Source: Streptomyces mirabilis (GTDB lineage: Bacteria > Actinomycetota > Actinomycetes > Streptomycetales > Streptomycetaceae). Taken from it: a stretch of 64,000 nucleotides of DNA. Positions within the stretch are counted from its first letter, which is position 1, and each line of letters starts with the position of its first letter. Positions 51,238 to 58,799 of this stretch are shown here, one piece after another. Location of the stretch: NCBI RefSeq assembly GCF_039503195.1, contig NZ_JBCJKP010000001.1, positions 5,456,001-5,520,000 on the forward strand, given 5' to 3'. A program made the translations under genes and the position numbers. The notes beneath the pieces are model-generated. The model was not told the origin of the DNA. It saw only the letters and a program-made list of their open reading frames with translations, and made no database searches.

Positions 51238-52694
51238 TGCGGCGACTGCTGTGGACATCCGGGCGGGTCCAAGGGCGGGTCCAAGGACGGGTCTACGGGC
51301 GGGTCTACGGGCGGGTCTACGGGTACGGGCTGGCCCTCGCTCTGCTGCTGACCGCCTGCACCGGCGGCGGGCAGGCCGGACCCGGTGCCACGGCCGCCCC
51401 CGGCGCCTCCGGGGACATCGTCGTGGCCAGCGGGCGGGACGTGACCGGCAAGGGCGGCGTCCGCCAGCAACTCATCGACGCGTGGAACGCCCAGCAGGAC
51501 AGGGAACACAGCGACGTCCACGCCCGCCTGGTCGAACTCCCCGGCTCCGCCGACCAGCAGCGCAGCCAACTGCTCGGCGCGCTTCAGTCCGGCAGCGCCC
51601 AGTACGACGTCGTCAACCTGGACGTCACCTGGGTGCCCGAGTTCGCCGCCGCGCACCTCATCCGCCCGCTGCCGGAAGCCCTGGTCGGCGCGGACGTCAT
51701 CAAGTCGGTCGCCAGCACGGCCCGTTGGGGCGGAAAACTCTACGCCGTCCCCTTCAACAGCGACGTCGGCCTGCTCTACTACCGCCGGGACCACCTCAAG
51801 CAGGCGCACGTCCAGGACACCGACCTGAGCAAGGGGATCACCTGGCGGCAGCTGCGGGACCTCATCGACGCCGTCGAGGCGCCGGGCCGCTCGCGGCCGA
51901 AGGGGTACGAGAAGGGCTGGACCACCCAGCTCGGCCCGTACGAGGGCCGCACGGTCAACGGGATCGAGGCGTTCCTGTCCGCCACGGACGGCGCCGGCCT
52001 CACCGACGAGAACGGCCGTTACACCGCCACCGTCCAGCAGTTGACGGACGGGATCGCGGAGCTGCGCGCCCGCACCCAGGGCGCGTACACGCTCGGGGAC
52101 GCGGTCCGCTCGGACGAGGGCGAGTCGCTCACCGACTTCGCGGACGGGCGTACGGCGTTCCTGCGTCACTGGCCCTACGCCTATCGCACCCTGCACCAGT
52201 CCCTGACCGACGCGCAGCTCGGCGTCGCTCCGCTGCCCGGCCGGGCGGTGCTCGGCGGCCAGAACCTGGCGCTGGCCGGATCGTCCCAACAAGCCGACAA
52301 GGCAAGGGAGTTGATACGGTTCCTCACCAGCGGGGAGAGTGAACGCTGTCTGCTCGACGCGGGGTTCGCGGCCACTCGGGAGTCCGCGTACACGGCCGAC
52401 GACGTGACCTGCGGCGTGGCGAGGACCCCCGGAGCGGCGTCGCCCTCGGCCTCGCCCTCCGGCGAGAGCGCCGACCGCATGCCGCGCGACGACCACGGGC
52501 GCCCCGCGTACGCCCGGACGATCCTGCTCCCCGCGCTCCGGCGCGCCGTCCAGCGCCCCCGCACCCCCTTGTACGGCGCGTTCACCCAGACGTTCGCCAC
52601 CGAGCTGGGCAGGCTGTTCAGTGACGACCCGCCGGGCGACGCGGAGTTGGCCGCCGAACTGGACAAGGAACTCAGGAAGGCTCTTCCGGGCTGA
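51237..52694 (+). CDS. extracellular solute-binding lipoprotein of the caspase locus
   Basis: A 485-residue lipoprotein. The N-terminal 30 residues are a repeated GRVQ/GRVY motif, then a hydrophobic core and lipobox LLTAC (C41). The mature part is a type-1 (sugar-type) solute-binding fold: IVVASGRDVTGKGGVRQQLIDA, YDVVNLDVTWVPEFAAAHLI, GKLYAVPFNSDVGLLYYRRD, FADGRTAFLRHWPYAYR. No ABC permease or ATPase gene accompanies it, so it probably presents a ligand to the membrane caspase-vWA protein rather than feeding transport (inference). It starts on the last base of that gene's stop, showing translational coupling. The C-terminus overlaps the convergent M20 gene by 23 bp. Confidence 0.88.
   Translation: MRRLLWTSGRVQGRVQGRVYGRVYGRVYGYGLALALLLTACTGGGQAGPGATAAPGASGDIVVASGRDVTGKGGVRQQLIDAWNAQQDREHSDVHARLVELPGSADQQRSQLLGALQSGSAQYDVVNLDVTWVPEFAAAHLIRPLPEALVGADVIKSVASTARWGGKLYAVPFNSDVGLLYYRRDHLKQAHVQDTDLSKGITWRQLRDLIDAVEAPGRSRPKGYEKGWTTQLGPYEGRTVNGIEAFLSATDGAGLTDENGRYTATVQQLTDGIAELRARTQGAYTLGDAVRSDEGESLTDFADGRTAFLRHWPYAYRTLHQSLTDAQLGVAPLPGRAVLGGQNLALAGSSQQADKARELIRFLTSGESERCLLDAGFAATRESAYTADDVTCGVARTPGAASPSASPSGESADRMPRDDHGRPAYARTILLPALRRAVQRPRTPLYGAFTQTFATELGRLFSDDPPGDAELAAELDKELRKALPG
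51261..51320 (+). repeat. five 12-bp repeats in the lipoprotein leader
   Basis: Five in-frame 12-bp units (GGGCGGGTCCAA or GGGCGGGTCTAC, one with GGACGG) run without gaps and encode GRVQ-GRVQ-GRVY-GRVY-GRVY in the n-region of the signal peptide. Confidence 0.9.
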
Positions 52695-53925
52695 CGAGAT
52701 ACGCGAGCGCCCCCGACACCAGCGTCCGCACGCCCGGCGCGAGCGTCGCCGGGTCGGGCGCGAACTGCGGGCTGTGATTGCTGGGCACGGCCGCGAACTT
52801 CTCCATGAGGTCGTCGCCCGGGGCCGCGTCCCACACCTCGGCCGGGGTGCTGGTCACGAACCAGTAGGAGTACGGGGTCTTCCCCTCCGCGAGCCGGGGG
52901 AAGTCCTCGCTGCCCATCGCCGGGCCCGGGTCGAGGATCGTCCCGACGCCGAAGACCTCGCCGTGCACGGCCGCGACCCGGCGGTCGGTCTCCGGGTCGT
53001 TGACGGTGACCGGGAAGTTGTTGCCGACGACGACGTCGGGCTCGCGCGGGCAGCCGGCGGCCAGGCACTCGCCCGCCGCGATCCGCCGGATCGCCGCGAT
53101 CATCCGCTCACGGACCTCGTCCGACTGCGTACGGATGTTGAGGGCGATCCGGGCCTCGGCGGGGATGATGTTGTGCCGGGTGCCCGCCTCGATCCGTCCC
53201 ACGCTCAGCACGGCCGACTCGCGCGCCGCGAGCTCCCGGCTGACGACGGTCTGCAGCCGGGTCACGAGGTACGCGGCGGTGACGACCGGATCGACGGTCG
53301 ACTCCGGACGCGAGCCGTGCCCGCCCCGCCCGTGCACGACGATGTCCACGTCGGTGGAGGCAGACATGATCAGGCCGGGCGAGTGGGCGTAGAGCCCGGC
53401 GGGACCGGGGGCCGCGTGCTGGGCGAGCAGGACGTCCGGCCGCGGGAACCTCTCGTACAGTCCGTCCGCGACCATCGCCGACGCGCCCTCGCCGGTCTCC
53501 TCGGCGGGCTGCCCGAGCACGAGGAGCGTGCCGGACCAGGCGTCGCGCCCGGCGGCGAGCGCCCGGGCCGCGCCCGCCAGCCAGGTGACGTGCAGATCGT
53601 GCCCGCAGGCGTGCATCACGCCGGGCGTCCGGGAGGCGTACGGCAGTCCGGTCTCCTCCCGCACCGGCAGGGCGTCCATGTCGGCGCGCAGCAGCACGGT
53701 CGGCCCGGGCCCGTTGTGCAGGACGCCGACGACGCCGGTGCCGCCGACGCCGGTGACCGTGTCGAACCCGGACGTGCGCAGCCGGTCGGCGAGCGCGGCG
53801 GCCGTCCGGTGTTCCCGCATCGACAGCTCCGGGTGCCGGTGCAGGTCGCGGTAGAAGTCCTCGAGGTCGGGAACCGGGAGGTCGGCGGTGAGGTCCAGTG
53901 CGATGCGTGCGGCAGGTGAGATCAC
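52672..53925 (-). CDS. M20-family amidohydrolase / N-acyl-amino-acid deacylase
   Basis: A 417-residue metallo-amidohydrolase of the M20D group. Catalytic and metal-binding motifs are present: LHRHPELSMREHRTA, LRADMDALPVREETGLPYAS, GVMHACGHDLHVTWLAG, GQPAEETGEGASAMVADG, and GPAMGSEDFPRLAEG near the end, with the dimerisation domain between (VHGRGGHGSRPESTVDPVV). It should hydrolyse N-acyl amino acids, aminoacyl or related amides. The start is a GTG at 53925. A strong terminator-like hairpin at 53940 lies between it and the peptide gene upstream. Confidence 0.9.
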   Translation of the reverse strand: MISPAARIALDLTADLPVPDLEDFYRDLHRHPELSMREHRTAAALADRLRTSGFDTVTGVGGTGVVGVLHNGPGPTVLLRADMDALPVREETGLPYASRTPGVMHACGHDLHVTWLAGAARALAAGRDAWSGTLLVLGQPAEETGEGASAMVADGLYERFPRPDVLLAQHAAPGPAGLYAHSPGLIMSASTDVDIVVHGRGGHGSRPESTVDPVVTAAYLVTRLQTVVSRELAARESAVLSVGRIEAGTRHNIIPAEARIALNIRTQSDEVRERMIAAIRRIAAGECLAAGCPREPDVVVGNNFPVTVNDPETDRRVAAVHGEVFGVGTILDPGPAMGSEDFPRLAEGKTPYSYWFVTSTPAEVWDAAPGDDLMEKFAAVPSNHSPQFAPDPATLAPGVRTLVSGALAYLVSPEEPS

Positions 53926-53939
53926 GGGGCCAGCGTAGG

Positions 53940-53976
53940 GGCCGCCGACGGGACGGGGGAGTTCCCGTCGGCGGCC
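53940..53976 (-). terminator. terminator of the secreted-peptide gene
   Basis: GGCCGCCGACGGGA (53940-53953) pairs perfectly with 53963-53976, 3 nt past the stop codon of the small minus-strand gene. Confidence 0.85.
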
Positions 53977-53979
53977 GGT

Positions 53980-54141
53980 CTATCGAAGGGCTTGCGCGTG
54001 GCCCGTGAGGTGCTGGAGGTGCGGGACGGTGGCTTCGGCCGCCCGGGCGGGGCCGGCGTTCGCTGCCAGGACCAGGGCGGCGACGGCGACGACGGCCGCG
54101 CCGAATCCTCTGAAGTAGCGCGCGGAAATACGTCGGAGCAT
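53980..54141 (-). CDS. 53-residue secreted peptide, candidate signal of the XRE-TPR regulator
   Basis: A short gene with ATG 54141, stop TAG at 53980, and GAGG 5 nt before the ATG. It encodes a classic Sec signal peptide: basic n-region (MLRRISARYFRGFG), hydrophobic h-region (AAVVAVAALVLAA) and AxA cleavage at ARA (32-34). This leaves about 19 residues (AEATVPHLQHLTGHAQALR). Its own terminator follows. It is divergent from a large XRE-TPR regulator with shared promoter motifs, the usual gene order of RRNPP-type peptide quorum-sensing pairs. No homologue is recalled, and the signalling role is inference. Confidence 0.75.
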   Translation of the reverse strand: MLRRISARYFRGFGAAVVAVAALVLAANAGPARAAEATVPHLQHLTGHAQALR

Positions 54142-54166
54142 GGCGACCTCGCAACAACAGCGGCGT

Positions 54167-54293
54167 ATTAAGCAGGCTTAATCCGCCGCTTAACGTAGGG
54201 GTTCGAAGCATCAAAGGGCAAGGGGAGCAAGGGGAGTTGGACGATAGTCAAAAGTTGGCCGAGTGTAAGTCGGGTTAATGGCATGCTTAATCC
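54167..54293. promoter_or_regulatory. divergent promoter region with repeated GCTTAATCC operators
   Basis: ATTAAGC-AG-GCTTAAT (54167-54182) is a perfect palindrome 26 bp from the peptide start. The 9-mer GCTTAATCC occurs there (54176-54184) and again directly before the regulator ATG (54285-54293), with a variant CGCTTAACG at 54187-54195. In DNA this GC-rich, repeated TTAA motifs stand out and are likely binding sites of the XRE regulator. Confidence 0.65.
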
Positions 54294-55997
54294 ATGGCGG
54301 AGCGTGACGGCCCGGAGGTCATCGGGCGCAGGGTTCAGCAGTTGCGTACGGAACGCGGACTGACGCAGAAACAGTTGGCGGAACCGGCGTACACGCCCGC
54401 GTACATCTCCACCCTGGAGGCCGGGCGGGTGCGGGCCTCCGAGCCCGCGCTGCGGCACATCGCCGAGCGGCTCGGGGTGGCGTACGAGGAGATCGCGACC
54501 GGGCGCCCCGCCCACCTCGCCACCGATCTGCGGCTGCGGCTCACCGACGCCCAGCGCACGCTCGCCACCGGCGAGGCGGAGGTCGCGGCGGAGCAGTACG
54601 ACGCGCTCCTCGTGGAGGCGGACGCACACGGGCTTGTCGCCGAGCAGGCCGCGGCGCTGCTCGGGCTCGGCGAATGCGCCCTGGAGACCGGGAACCTGGA
54701 GACCGCGCGGGAACGTTTCGAGGCCTCGGAACAGCGCCTCGGCGACGCGCCCCTGCCGAACCGGGTGCCCGCCCTGCGCGGCCGGGCCGTGTCCCACTAC
54801 CTCGCCGGTGAACTCCGCTACGCCTGTTATCTGTTCGAGTCCACCCTCGACGAGCTCAACCGCACGGGGATGCACGACCCGGACGCGCTGCTGCTCCTCT
54901 ACACGGGCGTCATCGCCCCGTACATGGACATGGGCGCCCATGCGCGGGCCGCGCAGGCGGCGGAGTTCGCGCTCGCCCTGGCGCCCCAGGTGGGTGATCC
55001 GGCCCTCGTCGCCCGGATGCACCGCTCCGTCGCCCGCACGATGATCGCCGAGGGCCGGGTCGCCGAGGCCGACGCCTCCCTCGCCAAGGCCTCCGAGCTG
55101 TACCGGCAGCTCCAGATCCGTACCGAGCTGGCCAACTGTCACTGGATGCGCGGCTACTTGTACGCGCAGAACGGTGAACTGGAGCGGGCGGAGAGTGAGT
55201 TGCGGGAGGCGCAGGCGATGCTCTCGGCGAAGCGCGCCGCGCTGTACACGAGCCAGGTCAACGTGGAGCTCGCGGACGTACTGCACCGGCGTGGAAAGTC
55301 GGCCGAGGCGGCCATCCTCCTCCACGAGGTGCTCGGTGACCTCAGTCCCGAGCGCGGCGCCGTGCACTCGGCCGGCGCGCACCGCCTGCTCGGCATCATC
55401 GCCGAGGACGCCCGGGACACGGAGTCCGCCGAGGAGCACTACGTGCGGGCGCTGAGCCTTCTCGAGCGGGCGGGTGCGGCGGGGGATCTCGCCGATCTGT
55501 GCCGGCTCCTCGGGGACCTGTTGCGCCGCACGGGCCGGGTGGAAGCGGCCCTCGACGCCTACCGCACGGGCCTCGGCCACCGTACGGCCCCCGGCACCAC
55601 CACCCTGGGCCGGCCCCGGCCCAGCCCCCGCTGTAACCGTCGGTCCTGCGACTGCGGGTGGGTGGGGGTCGGCCGCGCAGTTCCCCGCGCCTCCAAAAGC
55701 TCGGCGGGGGCGTACAGGGGGTCTTTGGGGATTGCCGGGTCTTGGACAGGTGTACGGGCTGGACTCCGGAGTCGCACATTCGCGGCGGGCGGGAAACGGC
55801 GGCGTGGAGAACGAGTACCCGTAGAGCCGGCGGCGCCCCGACGGGAGCCGGTATCTGGCCCGGTTGCTCATCACGTGCCGTGCGGCGGACGCCAGTACGG
55901 CTCGGCCGCCGGTGCTGGACGCGGCCTCCGTGACGACGGTGAAGGAGCCGGAGAACCGCTACGAGCGGCGGTAGCGCGCACCCCTAGTGGTGTCTAG
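54294..55997 (+). CDS. XRE-family regulator with TPR domain (RRNPP-like), C-terminus frameshifted
   Basis: An N-terminal Cro/C1 helix-turn-helix (about 8-70: VIGRRVQQLRTERGLTQKQL ... YISTLEAGRVRASEPALRHI) is followed by about eight TPR-like helical pairs (about 80-435: AEQYDALLVEADAHGLVAEQ ... EEHYVRALSLLERAGAAGDL). This is the layout of peptide-sensing regulators such as PlcR, Rgg and NprR. The frame formally continues to residue 567, but beyond about residue 438 (RTAPGTTTLGRP) it is not protein-like. One added base near 55608 would end the protein at PAPAQPPL and a TAA at 55634. A one-base deletion has therefore probably removed the natural stop, and the tail reads a dispersed repeat. The last 4 nt overlap the convergent GNAT gene. 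Confidence 0.82.
   Translation: MAERDGPEVIGRRVQQLRTERGLTQKQLAEPAYTPAYISTLEAGRVRASEPALRHIAERLGVAYEEIATGRPAHLATDLRLRLTDAQRTLATGEAEVAAEQYDALLVEADAHGLVAEQAAALLGLGECALETGNLETARERFEASEQRLGDAPLPNRVPALRGRAVSHYLAGELRYACYLFESTLDELNRTGMHDPDALLLLYTGVIAPYMDMGAHARAAQAAEFALALAPQVGDPALVARMHRSVARTMIAEGRVAEADASLAKASELYRQLQIRTELANCHWMRGYLYAQNGELERAESELREAQAMLSAKRAALYTSQVNVELADVLHRRGKSAEAAILLHEVLGDLSPERGAVHSAGAHRLLGIIAEDARDTESAEEHYVRALSLLERAGAAGDLADLCRLLGDLLRRTGRVEAALDAYRTGLGHRTAPGTTTLGRPRPSPRCNRRSCDCGWVGVGRAVPRASKSSAGAYRGSLGIAGSWTGVRAGLRSRTFAAGGKRRRGERVPVEPAAPRREPVSGPVAHHVPCGGRQYGSAAGAGRGLRDDGEGAGEPLRAAVARTPSGV
55651..55694 (+). repeat. dispersed Streptomyces intergenic repeat, copy 2
   Basis: ACTGCGGGTGGGTGGGGGTC...CGCGCAGTTCCCCGCGCCTCC resembles the copy at 9576-9615 in opposite orientation. 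The stretch 55640-55990 otherwise holds only non-protein-like frames, one of which (DGSRYLARLLITCRAADAST near 55850) may be a trace of an old gene. Confidence 0.6.
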
Positions 55998-56593
55998 GAG
56001 GCGGATATCTCGGAGGCGGGGATCTCGAAGATGGTTTCGAGGCCGTCCTCCTCGTCCCACTGTTCGCCGACCTCCGTGAAGCCGAACCCGGCGATCGTCG
56101 CCAGGGACGCGGCGTTGTCGGGACTGATCGTCAGGCGCAGGGTCCGGACCCGGGCGTCGGCGGCGGCCCGGCGCATCAACGCGGCCAGGATCGCCCGTGC
56201 GTAGCCCCGGCGGCGGTGGTCGGGGTCCACGGAGTAGCCGATCTCCACCATGCCCGTCTCGTCCGGTGGCCCGTGGAACCCGGCGAAGCCGACGACCGTA
56301 CCCTCCGGTTCGGCGATCACGACCTTGGACAGCCATCCCGCGCACTCGGGCCGCGCGGCCAGCTGGTTCAGCCGGTAGCGCCAGAGCCAGCGCGCGCTGT
56401 CGCTGAGGAAGTACTCGGTGAGTTCGGCCCCCACCTCGGCACCGGCCCGGTCGAGGTCGGATTCCAGCAGGGCGGTCATGGCCGCGCTCGTCACCTCGAC
56501 GAATCGCACCGTCTTCGGGCCGGCGGGGAGGACGCGGGCGGCCCGCTCGACGTTGTCTCTTGCAGCGTTGTCTGTCACAGCGCGGATCCTCAT
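55994..56593 (-). CDS. GNAT-family N-acetyltransferase
   Basis: A protein of about 200 residues with a GNAT fold: a long N-terminal part, the beta-4 strand VVIAEPEGTVVGFAGFHGPP, MVEIGYSVDPDHRRRGYARAILAALMRRA (motif A, the acetyl-CoA pyrophosphate loop as DHRRRGYA) and RLTISPDNAASLATIAGFGFTEVG (motif B). It acetylates an unknown amine. ATG 56593 is used; an in-frame upstream start at 56632 is possible and neither has a strong ribosome site. Its end touches the read-through frame of the XRE-TPR gene. Confidence 0.85.
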   Translation of the reverse strand: MRIRAVTDNAARDNVERAARVLPAGPKTVRFVEVTSAAMTALLESDLDRAGAEVGAELTEYFLSDSARWLWRYRLNQLAARPECAGWLSKVVIAEPEGTVVGFAGFHGPPDETGMVEIGYSVDPDHRRRGYARAILAALMRRAAADARVRTLRLTISPDNAASLATIAGFGFTEVGEQWDEEDGLETIFEIPASEISAS

Positions 56594-56647
56594 CGCAGGG
56601 GGCCCGACCTGTCGAACGGTTTTCCCCGGCACGCCCTCCCGGGGGCT

Positions 56648-58486
56648 TCACGGCGTCACGATCGGGAACGCCTTGTCCGGCTCCGAGACGTACGACAGCA
56701 GCCGGGCCAGCACGGTGGTGTCGCCGTCCGACTCGATGCCCGCGAGACCCCGGCCCGACACGACCCCGAGCAGTTCCGGGCGGGTGAGGGTCAGGGTCAG
56801 GTCCGCGTGGGGCTTCGGGGTGTGGTGGACCGGCATGGCGCGGTGGGTGAGGGCGCCGTTGTGGAGGTTGACGCGGTGGCGGCGCTGCTCGTCGATGACG
56901 ACGAGGTCGAGGGTGAGGTGTTCGTTCCAGGCGCGAGGGCCCTCGATACGGACGGCGAGCGAGTCGAGGAGCATGCTCACGGTCAGCGCGGACGTCAGTT
57001 CGGGGCTCGTGGTGTCGACGGGGATGTCGGCGGTGCCCGCGCGCAGTTCCAGGGCGGCCGTGAGGTAGGCGTTGCGCCAGGTCCCGTTCTCCGCGCCGTA
57101 CCCGAGCCGTTCGTAGACGCCCGCGAGGGTGTCCTTGGCCGCGTTGTTGGACGGGTCGGAGAACACCAGGTGGTTGAGCAGGGTGGCGGCGAACCGCAGG
57201 TCACCGGCGTCGACGTACGCCCGGGCCTTGACCAGGGTCTCCGTCTGGCCGCCCGCCAACTCCACGTACCGCCGCCCGAGTTCGACCGGCGGATGCTCCC
57301 AGAGGTGGGCGGGGTTGCCGTCGTACCAGCCCATGTACCGCTGGTAGACGGCCTTGACGTTGTGGCTGACCGAGCCGTAGTAGCCGCGGGCGTGCCACGC
57401 CCTCTCCAGCGCGGGCGGCAGCAGGAGTTCCTCGGCGATCTCGGTGCCGGTCAGGCCCCGGTTGAGCATCCGGAGGGTCTGGTCGTGCAGGTAGGCGTAC
57501 AGGTCCCGTTGTTCGCCGAGGAACCTGACGACGTTCGACCGGCCCCAGATCGGCCAGTGGTGGGAGGCGAACGCCACGTCGTAGGAGTCACCGAACACGT
57601 CGATCGTCTCGTCGAGGTAGCGGGCCCACACGTGCGCGTCGCGGACCGGGGCCCCGCGCAGGGTGAGCACGTTGTGCAGGGTGTGGCTGGCGTTCTCGGC
57701 CACGCACAGGGCGCGCTGCTCGGGGAGCAGAAAGTTCATCTCGGCGGGCGCCTCGGTCCCGGGCGTGAGCTGGAAGACGAACCGCACACCGTCGACGGTC
57801 TCCTCCTGCCCCGTCCGGGTGATGTCCACGTTCGGGGCGATGAGCGTCACGGTGCCGGCGGAGGTGATGGTGCCGAGCCCGGTACCGATCTGGCCGCGCG
57901 GGGCCCTCGGCAGCCGGGAGCCGTACATGAACGCCGACCGTCGCAGCATCGCGTTGCCCGCGAAGACGTTCTCGCTGACCGCGTGCTCAAGGAATCCCTC
58001 GGGCGCGAGGACGGGCAGTCCGCTCTCGCTGCCGTGCGCCACCACTCCGCGGGCGCCGCCGAAGTGGTCGACGTGGGAATGGGTGTAGAGGAGCCCGGTC
58101 ACGGGCCGTGCGCCCCGGTGCTCGTGGTAGAGCCCGAGCGCGGCAGCGGCGCACTCCGCCGAGATCAGCGGGTCGATCACGATCACACCGTGCTTGCCCT
58201 CGACGAGGGTCATGTTCGAGAGATCGAGGCCGCGCACCTGGTACACGCCCTCGGTGACCTCGTACAGGCCGTGGCGCGCGCACAGCTGTGACTGCCGCCA
58301 CAGGCTTGGGTGCGCGGTGTCGGGGCACTCCTCGTCCAGGAACGCGTACGCGTTCCCGTCGTAGACGATCTGTGCCTCGGCGTCGGTGATCACGGGCGGG
58401 TCCAACGCCGCGATGAACCCCCGATCGGCGTTCTCGAAGTCCGTGAGATCGTCGAAAGGAAGGTCATCACGCGCCGGGACGGTCAT
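56648..58486 (-). CDS. MBL-fold alkyl sulfatase-like hydrolase (BDS1/SdsA1 type)
   Basis: A 612-residue protein with the three-domain layout of group III alkyl sulfatases: a metallo-beta-lactamase catalytic domain (about 85-330, zinc motif YTHSHVDHFGG), a dimerisation domain (about 345-490, ALERAWHARGYYGSVSHNVK, YQRYMGWYDGNPAHLWEHPP) and a C-terminal SCP2-like domain (about 500-612). The second metal cluster region SHHWPIWG and the AENASHTLHNV segment are present. Known enzymes hydrolyse SDS-like alkyl sulfates. No signal peptide is seen, in contrast to some secreted relatives. ATG 58486 gives the family's usual DLTDFENADRGFIA start. Confidence 0.92.
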   Translation of the reverse strand: MTVPARDDLPFDDLTDFENADRGFIAALDPPVITDAEAQIVYDGNAYAFLDEECPDTAHPSLWRQSQLCARHGLYEVTEGVYQVRGLDLSNMTLVEGKHGVIVIDPLISAECAAAALGLYHEHRGARPVTGLLYTHSHVDHFGGARGVVAHGSESGLPVLAPEGFLEHAVSENVFAGNAMLRRSAFMYGSRLPRAPRGQIGTGLGTITSAGTVTLIAPNVDITRTGQEETVDGVRFVFQLTPGTEAPAEMNFLLPEQRALCVAENASHTLHNVLTLRGAPVRDAHVWARYLDETIDVFGDSYDVAFASHHWPIWGRSNVVRFLGEQRDLYAYLHDQTLRMLNRGLTGTEIAEELLLPPALERAWHARGYYGSVSHNVKAVYQRYMGWYDGNPAHLWEHPPVELGRRYVELAGGQTETLVKARAYVDAGDLRFAATLLNHLVFSDPSNNAAKDTLAGVYERLGYGAENGTWRNAYLTAALELRAGTADIPVDTTSPELTSALTVSMLLDSLAVRIEGPRAWNEHLTLDLVVIDEQRRHRVNLHNGALTHRAMPVHHTPKPHADLTLTLTRPELLGVVSGRGLAGIESDGDTTVLARLLSYVSEPDKAFPIVTP

Positions 58487-58577
58487 ACGTCCAGCCTCTG
58501 CCGACGAACGGCGAGCGGCTAGTGGAGTGGGCCGTTCGTGAGGTGCGCGGTCGCGAGGTGTGGGCTCGTGACGTGCG

Positions 58578-58799
58578 TCAGAGCCGGTCCATCCGGGTGT
58601 AGGGGCTGAGGATGCGGGCCTGGCGGGAGCCGAAGTCGACGAGCATGGCGATGCCCTCTTCGACACCGATGATCGTGCCCAGGCCGAACTGGTCGTGGGT
58701 GACCCGGTCTCCGAGGCTGAATTCCTTGGCCACGGGGACGACCGGGGCGGCGAAGGGGCTGGTGGGCAGGTGGCGCCGGGGCGCGGAGGGTTTCGTCAT
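58578..58799 (-). CDS. 73-residue SH3-like small protein, last gene of the sigma operon
   Basis: A basic/Pro-rich start (MTKPSAPRRHLPTSPFAAPV) precedes a small beta-barrel SLGDRVTHDQFGLGTIIGVE. That sequence resembles the CarD/Tudor-like C-terminal module of UvrD/PcrA helicases (GDRVxHxxFGxGxV), a fold that often binds RNA polymerase. The gene starts inside the stop of the glycosyltransferase gene (ATGA overlap), so it is translationally coupled to the sigma-factor operon. A role near RNA polymerase is a guess. Confidence 0.75.
   Translation of the reverse strand: MTKPSAPRRHLPTSPFAAPVVPVAKEFSLGDRVTHDQFGLGTIIGVEEGIAMLVDFGSRQARILSPYTRMDRL

Noticed and set aside
51237..52694. Ordinary ABC sugar-uptake binding protein
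   Set aside because: No permease or ATPase genes are adjacent, and the gene is translationally coupled to the caspase-vWA gene instead.
55658..55933. Small separate gene after the XRE-TPR regulator
   Set aside because: The frames here are Arg/Gly/Trp-rich readings of a dispersed repeat and flanking DNA, without a ribosome site or family.
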